Assembly (NCBI GenBank): GCA_963703605.1
Contig: CAVPFC010000041.1
Coordinates: 62,001 to 126,000, forward strand
From: DASXKD01 sp963703605
GTDB lineage: Bacteria; Actinomycetota; Actinomycetes; Streptosporangiales; Streptosporangiaceae
DNA length: 64,000 nucleotides
Reading direction: 5' to 3'
How positions within the stretch are numbered: position 1 is the stretch's first letter; the number at the start of each line of letters is the position of its first letter. Positions 16,957 through 25,649 of the stretch are shown piece by piece. Under the pieces are notes generated by a model, which saw nothing but the letters and a program-made list of their open reading frames with translations, was not told where the DNA came from and did not search any database. The position numbers were made by a program, and so were the translations under genes.

Positions 16957-18006
16957 TCACGCGGTGAAGGTCAGGACCGTCTTGATGTCGTCGGGCCTGC
17001 GGGCGTAGGCGTCCGCCCAGTGGGCCAGCGGAACCTGACGGGTGATCAGGCCCGCCAGCCAGTCCCGGTCCGCCTGGGCAAGCGCCTTGGCGGCGAGCTC
17101 GTAGTGCTGCCGGTTGGCGTTGACCGAGCCGAACAGGACCGAGTTCTGAAGGACCATGTTGCGGTTGAGCAGCCCGGGGTCAACGGTGGACTCGGTCCCC
17201 GACGCGGATACCCCGGTAAGGCAGGTGATCCGCTGCCGGGGGTGCAGAGGGTTCGCCTCCAGCAGCATCTGGACGTGGCCGGTGCACTCGATCACGACGT
17301 CCGCCTTGGCGGCCGCCTCGCCGATGTCGCCGCGGTGGACGTAGCTGGCCCCGAGCCGGCGCACCATGTCCGGCTTGCGGCCCTCGGTCACCAGGTCGAG
17401 CACGTAGGTGGCGTAGCCACGCTGGACGGACAGCAGCGCGGCCAGCAGCCCGATCGGCCCGGCGCCGGTGACGAGCACCGTCCTGGGCGCCCAGGTGGCC
17501 CGCTGGCCGATCTTCTCGATGTGGTCCCAGGCCTTGGCCACCACCGTGGCCGGTTCGAGCAGCACCCCGAGCGTGCCGAGGCCGGGGTCCACCGCGACCA
17601 GGTATTCGGGGCGGATGCGGTAGCGCTCGCTGGCGTAACCGTGGCGGGCCTTGATCCCGCGTTCGGTGTACCCGCCGTTGGTGCACATGTCCCAGTCCCC
17701 CGCGGCGCACGCCGGGCAGGGCACGGGGTCCGGGCGGCGGACGATGCCGACGACAAGGTCCCCGGCGCGAAATCCGGTCTCCGGCGGGGCCTCGATCACC
17801 CGGCCCAGCGATTCGTGCCCCAGGATGAGGCGTTCTTGCCCCGGAGGTGCCCAGCCGTAGTCGCCGTCGATGATCTCCACGTCGGTGCCGCAGACGCCCA
17901 CCGCCAGGGTCTCGGCCAGGACGGGCCCGTCGTCGTGCGGTGGCTCCGGCATGTCGGTGAGGGCGACGGAACCCTTCCGGCCGGGAATCACGGTAATAGC
18001 GCGCAT
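16957..18006 (-). CDS. Zinc-dependent glucose 1-dehydrogenase-like alcohol dehydrogenase
   Basis: Medium-chain dehydrogenase of 349 residues. The catalytic zinc site begins in GVCGTDVEI and LILGHESLG. The segment VVGIVRRPDPVPCPACAAGD followed by MCTNGGYTERGIK matches the glucose dehydrogenase group known from archaea and actinomycetes, including structural-zinc cysteines. The NAD(P) motif is GAGPIGLLAA. It would oxidise glucose or a similar aldose to the lactone. ATG at 18006 is chosen from the MRAITVIPG start; the ribosome site is weak. The truncated beta-lactamase-like pseudogene abuts its stop, so a deletion happened there. Confidence 0.88.
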   Translation of the reverse strand: MRAITVIPGRKGSVALTDMPEPPHDDGPVLAETLAVGVCGTDVEIIDGDYGWAPPGQERLILGHESLGRVIEAPPETGFRAGDLVVGIVRRPDPVPCPACAAGDWDMCTNGGYTERGIKARHGYASERYRIRPEYLVAVDPGLGTLGVLLEPATVVAKAWDHIEKIGQRATWAPRTVLVTGAGPIGLLAALLSVQRGYATYVLDLVTEGRKPDMVRRLGASYVHRGDIGEAAAKADVVIECTGHVQMLLEANPLHPRQRITCLTGVSASGTESTVDPGLLNRNMVLQNSVLFGSVNANRQHYELAAKALAQADRDWLAGLITRQVPLAHWADAYARRPDDIKTVLTFTA

Positions 18007-18222
18007 GGCCCCAACGTAAGGAAGCGAAAGTGGCGGCAGCCGGGCCAGCACGTGGCCTGCCGATACCGGCTGGGGCCATCACCCTATTTCGGCGCCGCCG
18101 CCGTGAGCCTCCCCCATCCGGAGTGATGACACCCTGCTTACCAGGAGGTTAGCCTCCGCCGTGGGGAAAGCTAATCCGCCGGCCGTGGGTGGCTGCGACC
18201 GGGCGCCCGGCCGGGCCCGGAT

Positions 18223-18480
18223 GGCTTCTGCAAGATCATCGCCGACCGGGCCACCCGCACCATCCTCGGCGGGCACGTACTCGGCGAATACTCCGCCGAG
18301 ACGGTCCAGGTCGTCGCCACCGCCATGAGCGCGGGCATGACCGTCGAGCACCTCGCCGAGATGCAGTTCGCCTACCCGACCTTCACCGAGGCCATCAGCA
18401 TGGCCGCGCAGAAGATCTGCCGCGACATCGGCATCGGCCAGTTCCTGCCGTCCTGGAGCTACCTCGGCTCCCAGGAATGA
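18223..18480 (+). pseudogene. Pyridine nucleotide-disulfide oxidoreductase, C-terminal remnant
   Basis: An open frame of 85 codons without a proper start encodes the dimerisation end of a flavin disulfide reductase such as dihydrolipoamide dehydrogenase or mercuric reductase (GFCKIIADRATRTILGGHVL, VQVVATAMSAGMTVEHLAEM, YPTFTEAISMAAQKI). The FAD and NAD domains are missing; nothing similar is seen in the 200 bases upstream, which carry only a small GGAGG-TTAG-CCTCC hairpin at 18144-18157. It is a 3' relic of a deleted gene. Confidence 0.7.
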
Positions 18481-18573
18481 GGACGCTCAGCGCCGCGCCC
18501 GTGCGCGGCAACCGCCTTGGTCCGCCACGAGCCGGTCATCACCGTCGCGGGTCAATGACGGGGCGGGCGATGG

Positions 18574-21504
18574 CTAGTCGAACAGGTGCAGCCGGTGCGC
18601 CGTGGCGGCGGCCTCGCCGCGCGTGGTCACCTGGAGCTTGGCGAGGATGTTGGACACGTGCACGCTGGCGGTCCTGGGTGAGATGAACAGCTCGGCGGCT
18701 ATCTCACGGTTGCCCCGCCCGGCCGCCACCAGCCGCAGCACCTCCTGTTCGCGTGCCGTGAGGCCGAACGGCATCGGCGTCTCCCCGGCGGCCTGCGCGT
18801 CGCCGGGACCGTCGAGCGGGATCCGCGCCCGCCGGGCAAGCTGGCCGATCTGCTGCCGCAGCGGCGCGGCGCCAAGCTGATCGGCCAGGACCGCCGCCCG
18901 GCGCAGCCGGGTGGCGGCCGCATCCCGGTCCCCCTCGGCGGCCGCGGCGCTCGCGGCCCGCGCCAGCGCGTAGGCCAGCGGATAGGGCTGGCCGATCGCG
19001 TCCCACGCGGCCGCCGCGGCGTCCCAGCCGGTCAGGTCCTGGACGCCGGCCGCGCGGGACACCTCGGCCGCGAACACCGCGGCGTGGGCCTCCTGGACCG
19101 GGCTCTGCCGGGCGAGGCGGGCAGCCCGGGCCGTCAGCGCCTCCTGCAACTCGGCTATCTCACCCGCCTCCCGCGCCAGCCCCGCGGCGCGGGCGTCCGC
19201 GCACGCCCGCATCGCCGCTGCCACCAGCGGCCACGGGTAGCGCGGGTCGCCGGACAGGTTGGCGCCGAGCACCTCACGCGCGGCACCGAGCGCGGCGGCA
19301 AGGTCGCCGACGGCCAGGCCGTACCCGATCTCCAGCTCGATCAGCGGGAGCAGCCGCTGGGTCTCGGCGCGCACGCCCGCGGGCAGCGCGCGGAGTTCCC
19401 GCAGCGCGCGCGCCGCCGCCTCATGCTCCCCCCGGGCCAGGGCGATCCGGCCGCGGACCTGCACCGGATTCTGGCGGCCCAGCGGCGGCTGGTCGAGGCT
19501 GAGGATCTCGTCGACGATCTCCAGCGCCTCATCCCAGCGTCCCGCGGACGTCAGCGAATCGGTGAGGTTCCCGGCGATCCGCGCGGCGATCTGCCGGGCC
19601 AGGCCAAGCTGCCTCGCCCGGGCCAGGCCATCCCGGCCGGCCTGAATGGCGGGCTCGTGACGGCCGAGTTCCTCCAGCACGTTGGTGAGGGTGAGGTACG
19701 CCCATGCCTCGAGGCGCCCCGACCCGATGGCCACAGCGTCGGCCAGGATGCCCTGGAACGCGGCAATGGTGTCCTCGCCGACACCGGTGTACGCCCCGAG
19801 GGCGGCCAGCGCCAGCGCGGCTTCCACCTGGTACTCCCGCTCGCCGAGCTGGCCGGCGAGATCACGCAGCTCCGCGGCGAGCTTCGCCGCCTCGCCGTAC
19901 TGGTCCTGGCGCATGAAAGCCCAGCACAACTGGGCCAGAATCGCCGAGCGCGCCGGGGTGGCGGCGGGTGCCAGGGCCAGCGCCGCCCGCAGGTCGGCGA
20001 TCTGCCCGGGGCGCAGCAGCTCCTGCAGCAGCCCGGCGCGCCGCCGCAGCAGCGACGCCCGCTGCCCGGCGTCCGCTTCCCCGCCGGCCTCCGCGAGCGC
20101 CGCCTCGACCAGGGCCAGGCCGCGCTCCGGCTCCCCGGCCCAGCAGGCCGCGTCGGCGGCGAGCATGAGCACGCCGAGATGGCCGGTGCCGGTGTGCCGT
20201 TCCGGATCGGGCACCTGATCCCACAGTTGCAGCACCTGTTCGGCCATCATCAGCTGCTCGGCGTAGGCGAAGGATGCGCCGGCGCTGGCCGCCGCCCGCC
20301 ATGCGGCGGTCATCGCGCGCTCGATGTCGCGGGCGCCGAGCCAGTGCCGCGCCACCTGGGCCGCGGCGGTGCCGTCCGGGCTGAGCGACGGGCCCGCCGC
20401 CAGGGTTTCGGCGAAGCGGCGGTGCGCCTGCGCGCGCTCACCGGGCAGCAGGTCGGCGAGCACCGCCTCGCGGATCAGCTCATGCCGGAACCGGTAGCCG
20501 TCGGCGTCGGCGATCAGCACGTTGGCGGCGACCGCCGACCGCAGCATGGCGGTCAGGGCGGCGTCATCGGACCTGGTCACGGCGGCCAGGAGGGCGTGGC
20601 CGGCCCGGTGCCCGCCGACGGCGGCGGTGCGCAGCAGCTGCTGGGCCTGGTCCGGGAGGTCCTTGACCGTGGCGAGCAGCAGCTCGCGTAGCGTCCACGG
20701 CAGATCGGGGCTGACGGTCCCGTCCGGGTTCAGCAGGGCCTCGGTGTACAGCGGGTTCCCGCCACCGCGCTGGTGCACGGCGCTGATCACCGCCGGTGCC
20801 GGCGGGTGACCGAGGATGCCTTCGATCTGCGCGGCGACCTGATCGCGGGACAGCCTGGGCAGCTCCAGGCGGGTCACCCCGTCCATGCGCTCCAGCCTCG
20901 CCAGCACCCGCCGCACCGGGTGACCACCGTGCAGGTCATCGGACCGGAAGGTGACCACGAGCAGCACGGCGGCGTCGCGCAGGTTACGGGCCACGAAGCT
21001 GAGCAGGTCGCAGGTCGGCTGGTCGGCCCAGTGCACGTCCTCGATGATCAGGACCACCGGCCGCTGCTCGGCGAGCGCCTCTAGCAGCGCCAGCAGCAGC
21101 TCGAACAGCCGGGCGCGGGCGGTCTGCGGGTCGGCGTCCGGTGGCGGGGCACCAAATCCGGGCAGCAGCGTGGCCAGTTCGCCGGCGCCCGGGCCGGGAA
21201 GCAGCGCGGTCACCTCCGCAACGCCGCGCTCGCGGGCCAGTTCGCGCAGCGCGGCGGCGAACGGCGCATAGGGCAGGCCGGGCCCGCTCAGCTCCACACA
21301 GCCGCCGGACAGTACCTGCGCGCGGTCCCGCACCCGGCCGGCGAACTCGGCGGCCAGCCTGGACTTGCCGCCGCCGGCCTCCGCCCCGAGCAGCACGATC
21401 CGCGGCGTGCCACCCACCGTCCCGGCGAGCGCGCCGGCCAGCTCCGACAGCTCGGCCTCGCGTCCCGCGAACGCCGGGCTCACCATGCCGTTGTTCACAG
21501 CCAC
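18574..21504 (-). CDS. LAL-type LuxR-family transcriptional regulator with AAA ATPase
   Basis: Large regulator of 976 residues. Walker A is LLGAEAGGGKS near residue 40 and Walker B is VVLIIEDVHWAD near 155, followed by FVARNLRDAAVLLVVTFRS. A long helical TPR-like middle leads to a C-terminal LuxR helix-turn-helix (FGLTAREQEVLRLVAAGRG, then NREIAAELFISPRTASVHVS). Such proteins are ATP- and ligand-controlled activators. GTG at 21504 and ATG at 21486 are both possible. It starts about 190 bases from a divergent methyltransferase gene, a possible target. Confidence 0.93.
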   Translation of the reverse strand: MAVNNGMVSPAFAGREAELSELAGALAGTVGGTPRIVLLGAEAGGGKSRLAAEFAGRVRDRAQVLSGGCVELSGPGLPYAPFAAALRELARERGVAEVTALLPGPGAGELATLLPGFGAPPPDADPQTARARLFELLLALLEALAEQRPVVLIIEDVHWADQPTCDLLSFVARNLRDAAVLLVVTFRSDDLHGGHPVRRVLARLERMDGVTRLELPRLSRDQVAAQIEGILGHPPAPAVISAVHQRGGGNPLYTEALLNPDGTVSPDLPWTLRELLLATVKDLPDQAQQLLRTAAVGGHRAGHALLAAVTRSDDAALTAMLRSAVAANVLIADADGYRFRHELIREAVLADLLPGERAQAHRRFAETLAAGPSLSPDGTAAAQVARHWLGARDIERAMTAAWRAAASAGASFAYAEQLMMAEQVLQLWDQVPDPERHTGTGHLGVLMLAADAACWAGEPERGLALVEAALAEAGGEADAGQRASLLRRRAGLLQELLRPGQIADLRAALALAPAATPARSAILAQLCWAFMRQDQYGEAAKLAAELRDLAGQLGEREYQVEAALALAALGAYTGVGEDTIAAFQGILADAVAIGSGRLEAWAYLTLTNVLEELGRHEPAIQAGRDGLARARQLGLARQIAARIAGNLTDSLTSAGRWDEALEIVDEILSLDQPPLGRQNPVQVRGRIALARGEHEAAARALRELRALPAGVRAETQRLLPLIELEIGYGLAVGDLAAALGAAREVLGANLSGDPRYPWPLVAAAMRACADARAAGLAREAGEIAELQEALTARAARLARQSPVQEAHAAVFAAEVSRAAGVQDLTGWDAAAAAWDAIGQPYPLAYALARAASAAAAEGDRDAAATRLRRAAVLADQLGAAPLRQQIGQLARRARIPLDGPGDAQAAGETPMPFGLTAREQEVLRLVAAGRGNREIAAELFISPRTASVHVSNILAKLQVTTRGEAAATAHRLHLFD

Positions 21505-21690
21505 CAGGATGCCAGCGCCGGCGCCGGATGCTTACCCGGCACCGGCCGGGCGCCGCGAGATACGGCGGCCGTCCCGGCGCAGGTACGTCACCTGCACGAT
21601 CCGGCCCGGCGGGGCTTAGCCGCAGCATCAAAGTCAGTGGATCCCCAAGCCACGCGGCGGGCCGGCCCAGGCCGGTCAGGAAGGAACGAC

Positions 21691-22434
21691 ATGGACGGGT
21701 TCGACCCCAGGACCAGCTTCGGCTACGAGGTGTCGCGACGGTATGACACCCAGCCCAGAGGCGACGAAGACCAGACCGTTGCGTTCCTCGCCAAGCTCGC
21801 CGACGGCCGGGACGCGCTGGAGTTCGCCATCGGCACCGGGCGGATCGCGCTGCCGCTCACCCGGGCGGGCGTGCGCGTGGACGGCATCGAGCAATCGCAG
21901 GACATGGTGGACCGGATGCGGGAGAAGCCCGGCGGCAACGCCATCGAGGTGACCATCGGCGACATGTCCCGGGCGGTGACCGGGCGGCGCTACGGGCTCG
22001 TCTACCTGGTGTACAACACGATCGGCAACCTGCTCACCCAGGACGGCCAGGTGCGCTGCTTCAGCAACGCCGCCCGCCACCTGGACCGCGGCGGCGTGTT
22101 CGTGCTGGAGTGCCGGGTGCCGGCCGCCCCGGCACGGCCCGGCCACCAGTACGTCGACCCCGCGCACATCGCCGCCGACGAGGTCACGCTGGACGCCGGC
22201 CGCTACGACCCGGTGACCCAGGTCCTCGACCTGAACCACGTCCACATCAGCGCGAACGGCATCTTCCTCGCACCGGTCAGCCTGCGCCTCGCCAACCCGC
22301 CCGAGTTCGACCTCATGGCCCGCATCGCCGGGCTCCGGCTACGGGAACGATGGGGCGGCTGGAACGGCGAGACCTACCAGGCGTCAAGCTGGCGCCACAT
22401 CAGCGTCTACGAGCGTTCGGGCGGGTGGTCGTGA
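21691..22434 (+). CDS. Class I SAM-dependent methyltransferase
   Basis: Methyltransferase of 247 residues. Motif I is LEFAIGTGRIALPL near residue 44, the acidic residue of motif II is VDGIEQSQDMVD, and VYLVYNTIGNLL follows GDM. ATG at 21691 has AGGAAGGA just upstream. It is divergent from the LAL regulator and convergent with the pseudokinase gene. The methyl acceptor is unknown. Confidence 0.9.
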   Translation: MDGFDPRTSFGYEVSRRYDTQPRGDEDQTVAFLAKLADGRDALEFAIGTGRIALPLTRAGVRVDGIEQSQDMVDRMREKPGGNAIEVTIGDMSRAVTGRRYGLVYLVYNTIGNLLTQDGQVRCFSNAARHLDRGGVFVLECRVPAAPARPGHQYVDPAHIAADEVTLDAGRYDPVTQVLDLNHVHISANGIFLAPVSLRLANPPEFDLMARIAGLRLRERWGGWNGETYQASSWRHISVYERSGGWS

Positions 22435-22479
22435 TGGGTGGCCGCGAGCCCGCGTCCTGCCACGTCGTGATCAGGGCGA

Positions 22480-23988
22480 TCAGCGGGTGCCGCGGACGGT
22501 GACGTTGGCGATCTCGGCCTCGAAGAGGCCGGTGGACCCGGCCGTCTGAGGCGGCAGCCGGGTGAACCAGATGAGCACGAACCGGCTCTCGGCGGCGGGG
22601 CGCGCGGAGAACCGGACGGTGCCGCTGACGTCCCTCTTGCGGGCCACCGTGGTGAAGGTGCGCAGCGTCGCCGGGGCACGGGCGTCGCTGTTCCCCACTT
22701 CGACGCGCACGTTCGCGCCCGGGACCGGCCCGAACGTGACCGTCACCGAGGACACAGCGACCGGCTTGCCCATATCCAGGATCAGGCCGGTACCGCCCTT
22801 GAGGCCGCCGAACCGGGGATTGCCGAAGTAGTACTGCGTATGCCAGGCGGTGCCCGGGCTTGCGTCTATGGCGAACCGGGCCTGGCTGGTGTTTTCGTCC
22901 CCCGGGTCGCCGGCCGCGCTGGACAGCGGGTCGAACCCGTGGGCGGCCACCGGGATCAGCACCTGCACCGGCGCAACGGCCGGCGGGGGGTGGTGCGTGG
23001 CGGTGTCGTGCCGGGCCCTGGTGGCGCCGGGCAGGCTCAGCGTCCACGCGCCGAACCCCACGGCGGTCACGAACAGGACCGCCGCGATGCTGGCCGTGAC
23101 GCGGGCGGCGACCGGCTGCCGGCGGTGAGGCTGGCCAGCCGCCCGCGGGCCGTAGCCCGTCACATCCAGGCCGCGCCCGGTGCCGCCGGGCAGCGGTGCA
23201 CGCGACGGGGCCGGCGGTGGGGCCGGCGGCACGGTCGCGGCCCCGTTCAGCATCGCCGCGAGCGCGGCCGGGGTCACGAGCGGCGGCCCGTGCGCCGCAC
23301 CGGGCAGCAGCACCCGGCAGCACACGTCGTCGAGCCTGGCCGGCACGCCGGCGCGCACCTGCCGCGGCGACAGCGGGCGCCCGTCCATTTCGGGCGCGGG
23401 CGGCAGGCCAGGCCAGTCCCCACCCGGCGAGCGCGCCGTCAGCGCGGCGTACAGGAGCCTGCCCAGGCCGCGGGTGTCGGCGGCGGCCGAATCATCGGCG
23501 CGCACCCCGCCGAGGGCGGCGTCGATGCCCAGCCCGGTGACCTTCGCAAAGCCGCCCGGCATCCACCGCAGGCACCCCGGGGTCAGGCACAGGTGCGCCA
23601 CCCCCGCCGCGTGCGCCGCCGCCAGCGCCTCGGCGCCCTGCTCGATGATCTCCCGCGCCTGCCCCGGATCCAGCGGCCCGCCGGCCAGCAGGTCCGCCAG
23701 CGAAACCCCGCCAGCCCACTCCGTCACCACGTACGCGTCGTCCGGATCGTCCGCCGCGTCGAAGATCCGGGCCAGCCGCGCGTCGCTCAGCCTGCTCGCC
23801 GCCCGCGCCGCCGTCACGACATCGGCGATCCGCGGAAAGCCGGCGCCAAGCCGCAGCACAGTCACCGGACGGGCTAGCGTCTCATCGGCCGCCTTCCACA
23901 CCGCCCACCCGCTGCCCGCACCGACCTGGTCCTCGAGCCGGTACCGGCCGTCAAGGCAGACGCCCGGCTCAGAGATCAAGCTGGTCAT
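22480..23988 (-). CDS. Membrane pseudokinase with extracellular discoidin-like domain
   Basis: About 500 residues. Residues 1-230 have a Ser/Thr kinase fold (LDGRYRLEDQVGAGSGWAVW, VVTEWAGGVSLADLL) but all key motifs are lost: the beta-3 lysine region reads PVTVLRLG, HRD reads HLC, and DFG reads GLG. A proline-rich linker and one membrane helix (VTASIAAVLFVTAVGFGAWTL) follow. The outer part (FAIDASPGTAWHTQYY to the end) is like discoidin/F5-F8C beta-sandwiches. This layout is known next to or fused to MurJ in actinobacteria, where the pseudokinase recruits partners; no murJ is here. An upstream ATG at 24006 is possible. Confidence 0.85.
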   Translation of the reverse strand: MTSLISEPGVCLDGRYRLEDQVGAGSGWAVWKAADETLARPVTVLRLGAGFPRIADVVTAARAASRLSDARLARIFDAADDPDDAYVVTEWAGGVSLADLLAGGPLDPGQAREIIEQGAEALAAAHAAGVAHLCLTPGCLRWMPGGFAKVTGLGIDAALGGVRADDSAAADTRGLGRLLYAALTARSPGGDWPGLPPAPEMDGRPLSPRQVRAGVPARLDDVCCRVLLPGAAHGPPLVTPAALAAMLNGAATVPPAPPPAPSRAPLPGGTGRGLDVTGYGPRAAGQPHRRQPVAARVTASIAAVLFVTAVGFGAWTLSLPGATRARHDTATHHPPPAVAPVQVLIPVAAHGFDPLSSAAGDPGDENTSQARFAIDASPGTAWHTQYYFGNPRFGGLKGGTGLILDMGKPVAVSSVTVTFGPVPGANVRVEVGNSDARAPATLRTFTTVARKRDVSGTVRFSARPAAESRFVLIWFTRLPPQTAGSTGLFEAEIANVTVRGTR

Positions 23989-24088
23989 GCCGGCCGCGGA
24001 TGCCATCGCCGCCCGGCGGGCGTCCCGCCGCCAGATACCCGGCAGCGAAAAACGCCAGCAGGACCAGTCTCTTCGTCAGCCGGTTCAT
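23969..24088 (-). CDS. Small membrane protein (39 residues)
   Basis: MNRLTKRLVLLAFFAAGYLA begins a protein with one hydrophobic segment and a short polar tail rich in Gly and Arg. ATG at 24088 has GGGAGG seven bases upstream. The end overlaps the first codons of the pseudokinase gene, so the two could be co-translated. The sequence resembles short YtxH-like anchors common in actinobacteria. One copy of an 85-bp repeat lies upstream. Confidence 0.5.
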   Translation of the reverse strand: MNRLTKRLVLLAFFAAGYLAAGRPPGGDGIRGRHDQLDL

Positions 24089-24154
24089 GCCCAGTCCTCC
24101 CGTCACCCTCCGCGGCGCCGCCGGTCACGCACCGCCAGCGCCCAAGCCGTGCGG

Positions 24155-24239
24155 CCGCGGCAGCAGATACGGTGTAATCTGCGCCGGGCACGGCGGCGAT
24201 TCATCCCCCCGACGGGATGAATTCGCCGCCCAGGCCGGA
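24155..24239 (-). repeat. 85-bp structured repeat, copy 1
   Basis: Nearly identical to 24511-24595. It contains an interrupted inverted repeat (GGCGATTCATCC at 24195-24206 against GGATGAATTCGCC at 24215-24227) and a second one (GCAGAT at 24163-24168 against ATCTGC at 24177-24182). On the minus strand it precedes the small membrane protein gene at 24088. It may be a cis-regulatory RNA, a terminator, or a small mobile-element relic such as an IS200/IS605-type end. Confidence 0.65.
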
Positions 24240-24272
24240 AACGCTTACCGGCCCCCGGGAACGGTGGCCGGC

Positions 24273-24494
24273 TCAGGAATACCCGTGGGCCAGCTTGTCG
24301 ATCCGTTTTCTGGCGACGTTGCCGATGGCGATGCCGATGACCAGCGCGGCCAGGCTCGCGGTGATCACCGCCGGCATACCGGTGAGCCGCGCGAGCTTCC
24401 GCTTGCTGCTTTCGCTCAGCGGAGCCTCATCGGGCGGATCCTGCTCGGATGGCTGGTCGGATGGCTGGTCGGGCTTCACCGAAGCTTCGGACAT
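24273..24494 (-). CDS. Small single-pass membrane protein (73 residues)
   Basis: A polar, proline- and acid-rich N-terminus (SEASVKPDQPSDQPSEQDPP), a basic patch (SSKRKLARL), then one membrane helix (ITASLAALVIGIAIGNVARK) and a short basic tail. ATG at 24494 has GGAGAGG six bases upstream. It lies between two copies of the 85-bp repeat. I do not recognise a family. Confidence 0.65.
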   Translation of the reverse strand: MSEASVKPDQPSDQPSEQDPPDEAPLSESSKRKLARLTGMPAVITASLAALVIGIAIGNVARKRIDKLAHGYS

Positions 24495-24510
24495 GGGAAC
24501 CTCTCCTGAA

Positions 24511-24595
24511 CCGCGGCAGCAGACACATGTAATCTGCACCGGGCACGGCGGCGATTCATCCCCCCGCGAGGATGAATTCGCCCGGCCAGGCCGGA
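24511..24595 (-). repeat. 85-bp structured repeat, copy 2
   Basis: Copy of 24155-24239 in the same orientation, 356 bases away. Differences fall mostly in the hairpin loop (GACG against GCGA) and near the second stem. On the minus strand it ends 17 bases before the ATG at 24494 and begins about 40 bases after the arcB stop. Confidence 0.65.
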
Positions 24596-24634
24596 TTCAC
24601 GTACCGGCTCCTGGAATCGCCGAGCCACGGCTGG

Positions 24635-25636
24635 TCACCCGAGGGTGGCGACGAGGATCGCCTTGATCGTGTGCAGGCGGTTTTCGGCCTGGTCGAACAC
24701 GATGCTGGCCGGTGACCCGAACACCTCGCCGGTCACTTCCAGGCCGGAGGTCATGCCGGTGTGCTCCATGATCTCCCGGCCGACGGTGGTGTTCGGGTCG
24801 TGGAACGCGGGCAGGCAGTGCATGAACTTGACCTTGGGGTTGCCGGACTGGCGCAGCAGTTCGGCGTTGACCTGGTAGGGCTTGAGCACCTCGACCCGTT
24901 CGGTCCAGACGTCTTTGGGCTCGCCCATCGACACCCACACGTCGGTGTGGATGAAGTCCACCCCGTGCACGGCGTCGGCCGCGTCGTCGGTGATGGTGAC
25001 CCGGGCGCCGGTTTTCTCGGCGACCTGGTGCGCGAGGTCCACCACGTCTTTGGACGGCTGCAGCTCGGCCGGGCCGGCCAGGCGCACGTCGCTGCCCATC
25101 AGCGCGCCCATCACCAGCAGGGAGCGGCCCATGTTGAACCGGCAGTCGCCGACATACGCATACGCGATCGCGTCGTAGGGCTTGTTCGACGCCTCGTGCA
25201 TGGTGAGGAAGTCGGCGAGCATCTGGGTCGGGTGCCACTCATCGGTCAGCCCGTTGTAGACCGGCACCCCGGCGTGCTCGGCGAGGGCTTCCACGTCGGA
25301 CTGCTTGTTGCCGCGGAACTCGATCGCGTCGTACATCCGGCCGAGGACGGCGGCGGTGTCGGCGATCGATTCCTTGTGCCCCAGCTGGGAGCCGGACGGG
25401 TCGAGGTAGGTGACGTGCGCGCCCTGGTCATAGGCGCCGACCTCGAACGCGGACCGGGTCCGGGTGGACGTCTTCTCGAAGATCAGCGCGATCTCCTTGC
25501 CCGCCAGGTGCTTGGTCTCGGTGCCGGCGTACTTGGCGGTCTTGAGCGCCTCGGACAGCCGCAGCAGGTAGCGCAGCTCGGCCGGCTCGAAGTCGATCTC
25601 TTTAAGGAAACTGCGGTTGTGCAGGTTGAACGACAC
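24635..25636 (-). CDS. arcB: Ornithine carbamoyltransferase (catabolic, arginine deiminase pathway)
   Basis: Converts citrulline and phosphate to ornithine and carbamoyl phosphate. Length 333 residues. Carbamoyl-phosphate site STRTR in EKTSTRTRSAFEVGA, HPTQ in the middle, and the ornithine-site cysteine in FMHCLPAFHD. The GTG start at 25636 has GAGGAGAGG upstream and lies 13 bases after the arcA stop, so the two form an operon. The context shows the catabolic rather than the biosynthetic role. Confidence 0.95.
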   Translation of the reverse strand: MSFNLHNRSFLKEIDFEPAELRYLLRLSEALKTAKYAGTETKHLAGKEIALIFEKTSTRTRSAFEVGAYDQGAHVTYLDPSGSQLGHKESIADTAAVLGRMYDAIEFRGNKQSDVEALAEHAGVPVYNGLTDEWHPTQMLADFLTMHEASNKPYDAIAYAYVGDCRFNMGRSLLVMGALMGSDVRLAGPAELQPSKDVVDLAHQVAEKTGARVTITDDAADAVHGVDFIHTDVWVSMGEPKDVWTERVEVLKPYQVNAELLRQSGNPKVKFMHCLPAFHDPNTTVGREIMEHTGMTSGLEVTGEVFGSPASIVFDQAENRLHTIKAILVATLG

Positions 25637-25649
25637 GGCCTCTCCTCGT

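Noticed and set aside
18078..18083. Single TCACCC half-site upstream of glucose dehydrogenase
   Set aside because: The matching GGGTGA half is missing at the right spacing, so I did not count it in the regulon.
18144..18157. GGAGG-TTAG-CCTCC hairpin as a riboswitch
   Set aside because: Only five pairs and no conserved riboswitch core around it.
24635..24650. TCACCCGAGGGTGG at the end of arcB
   Set aside because: It is explained by the last codons and stop of arcB and has only a two-base spacer.
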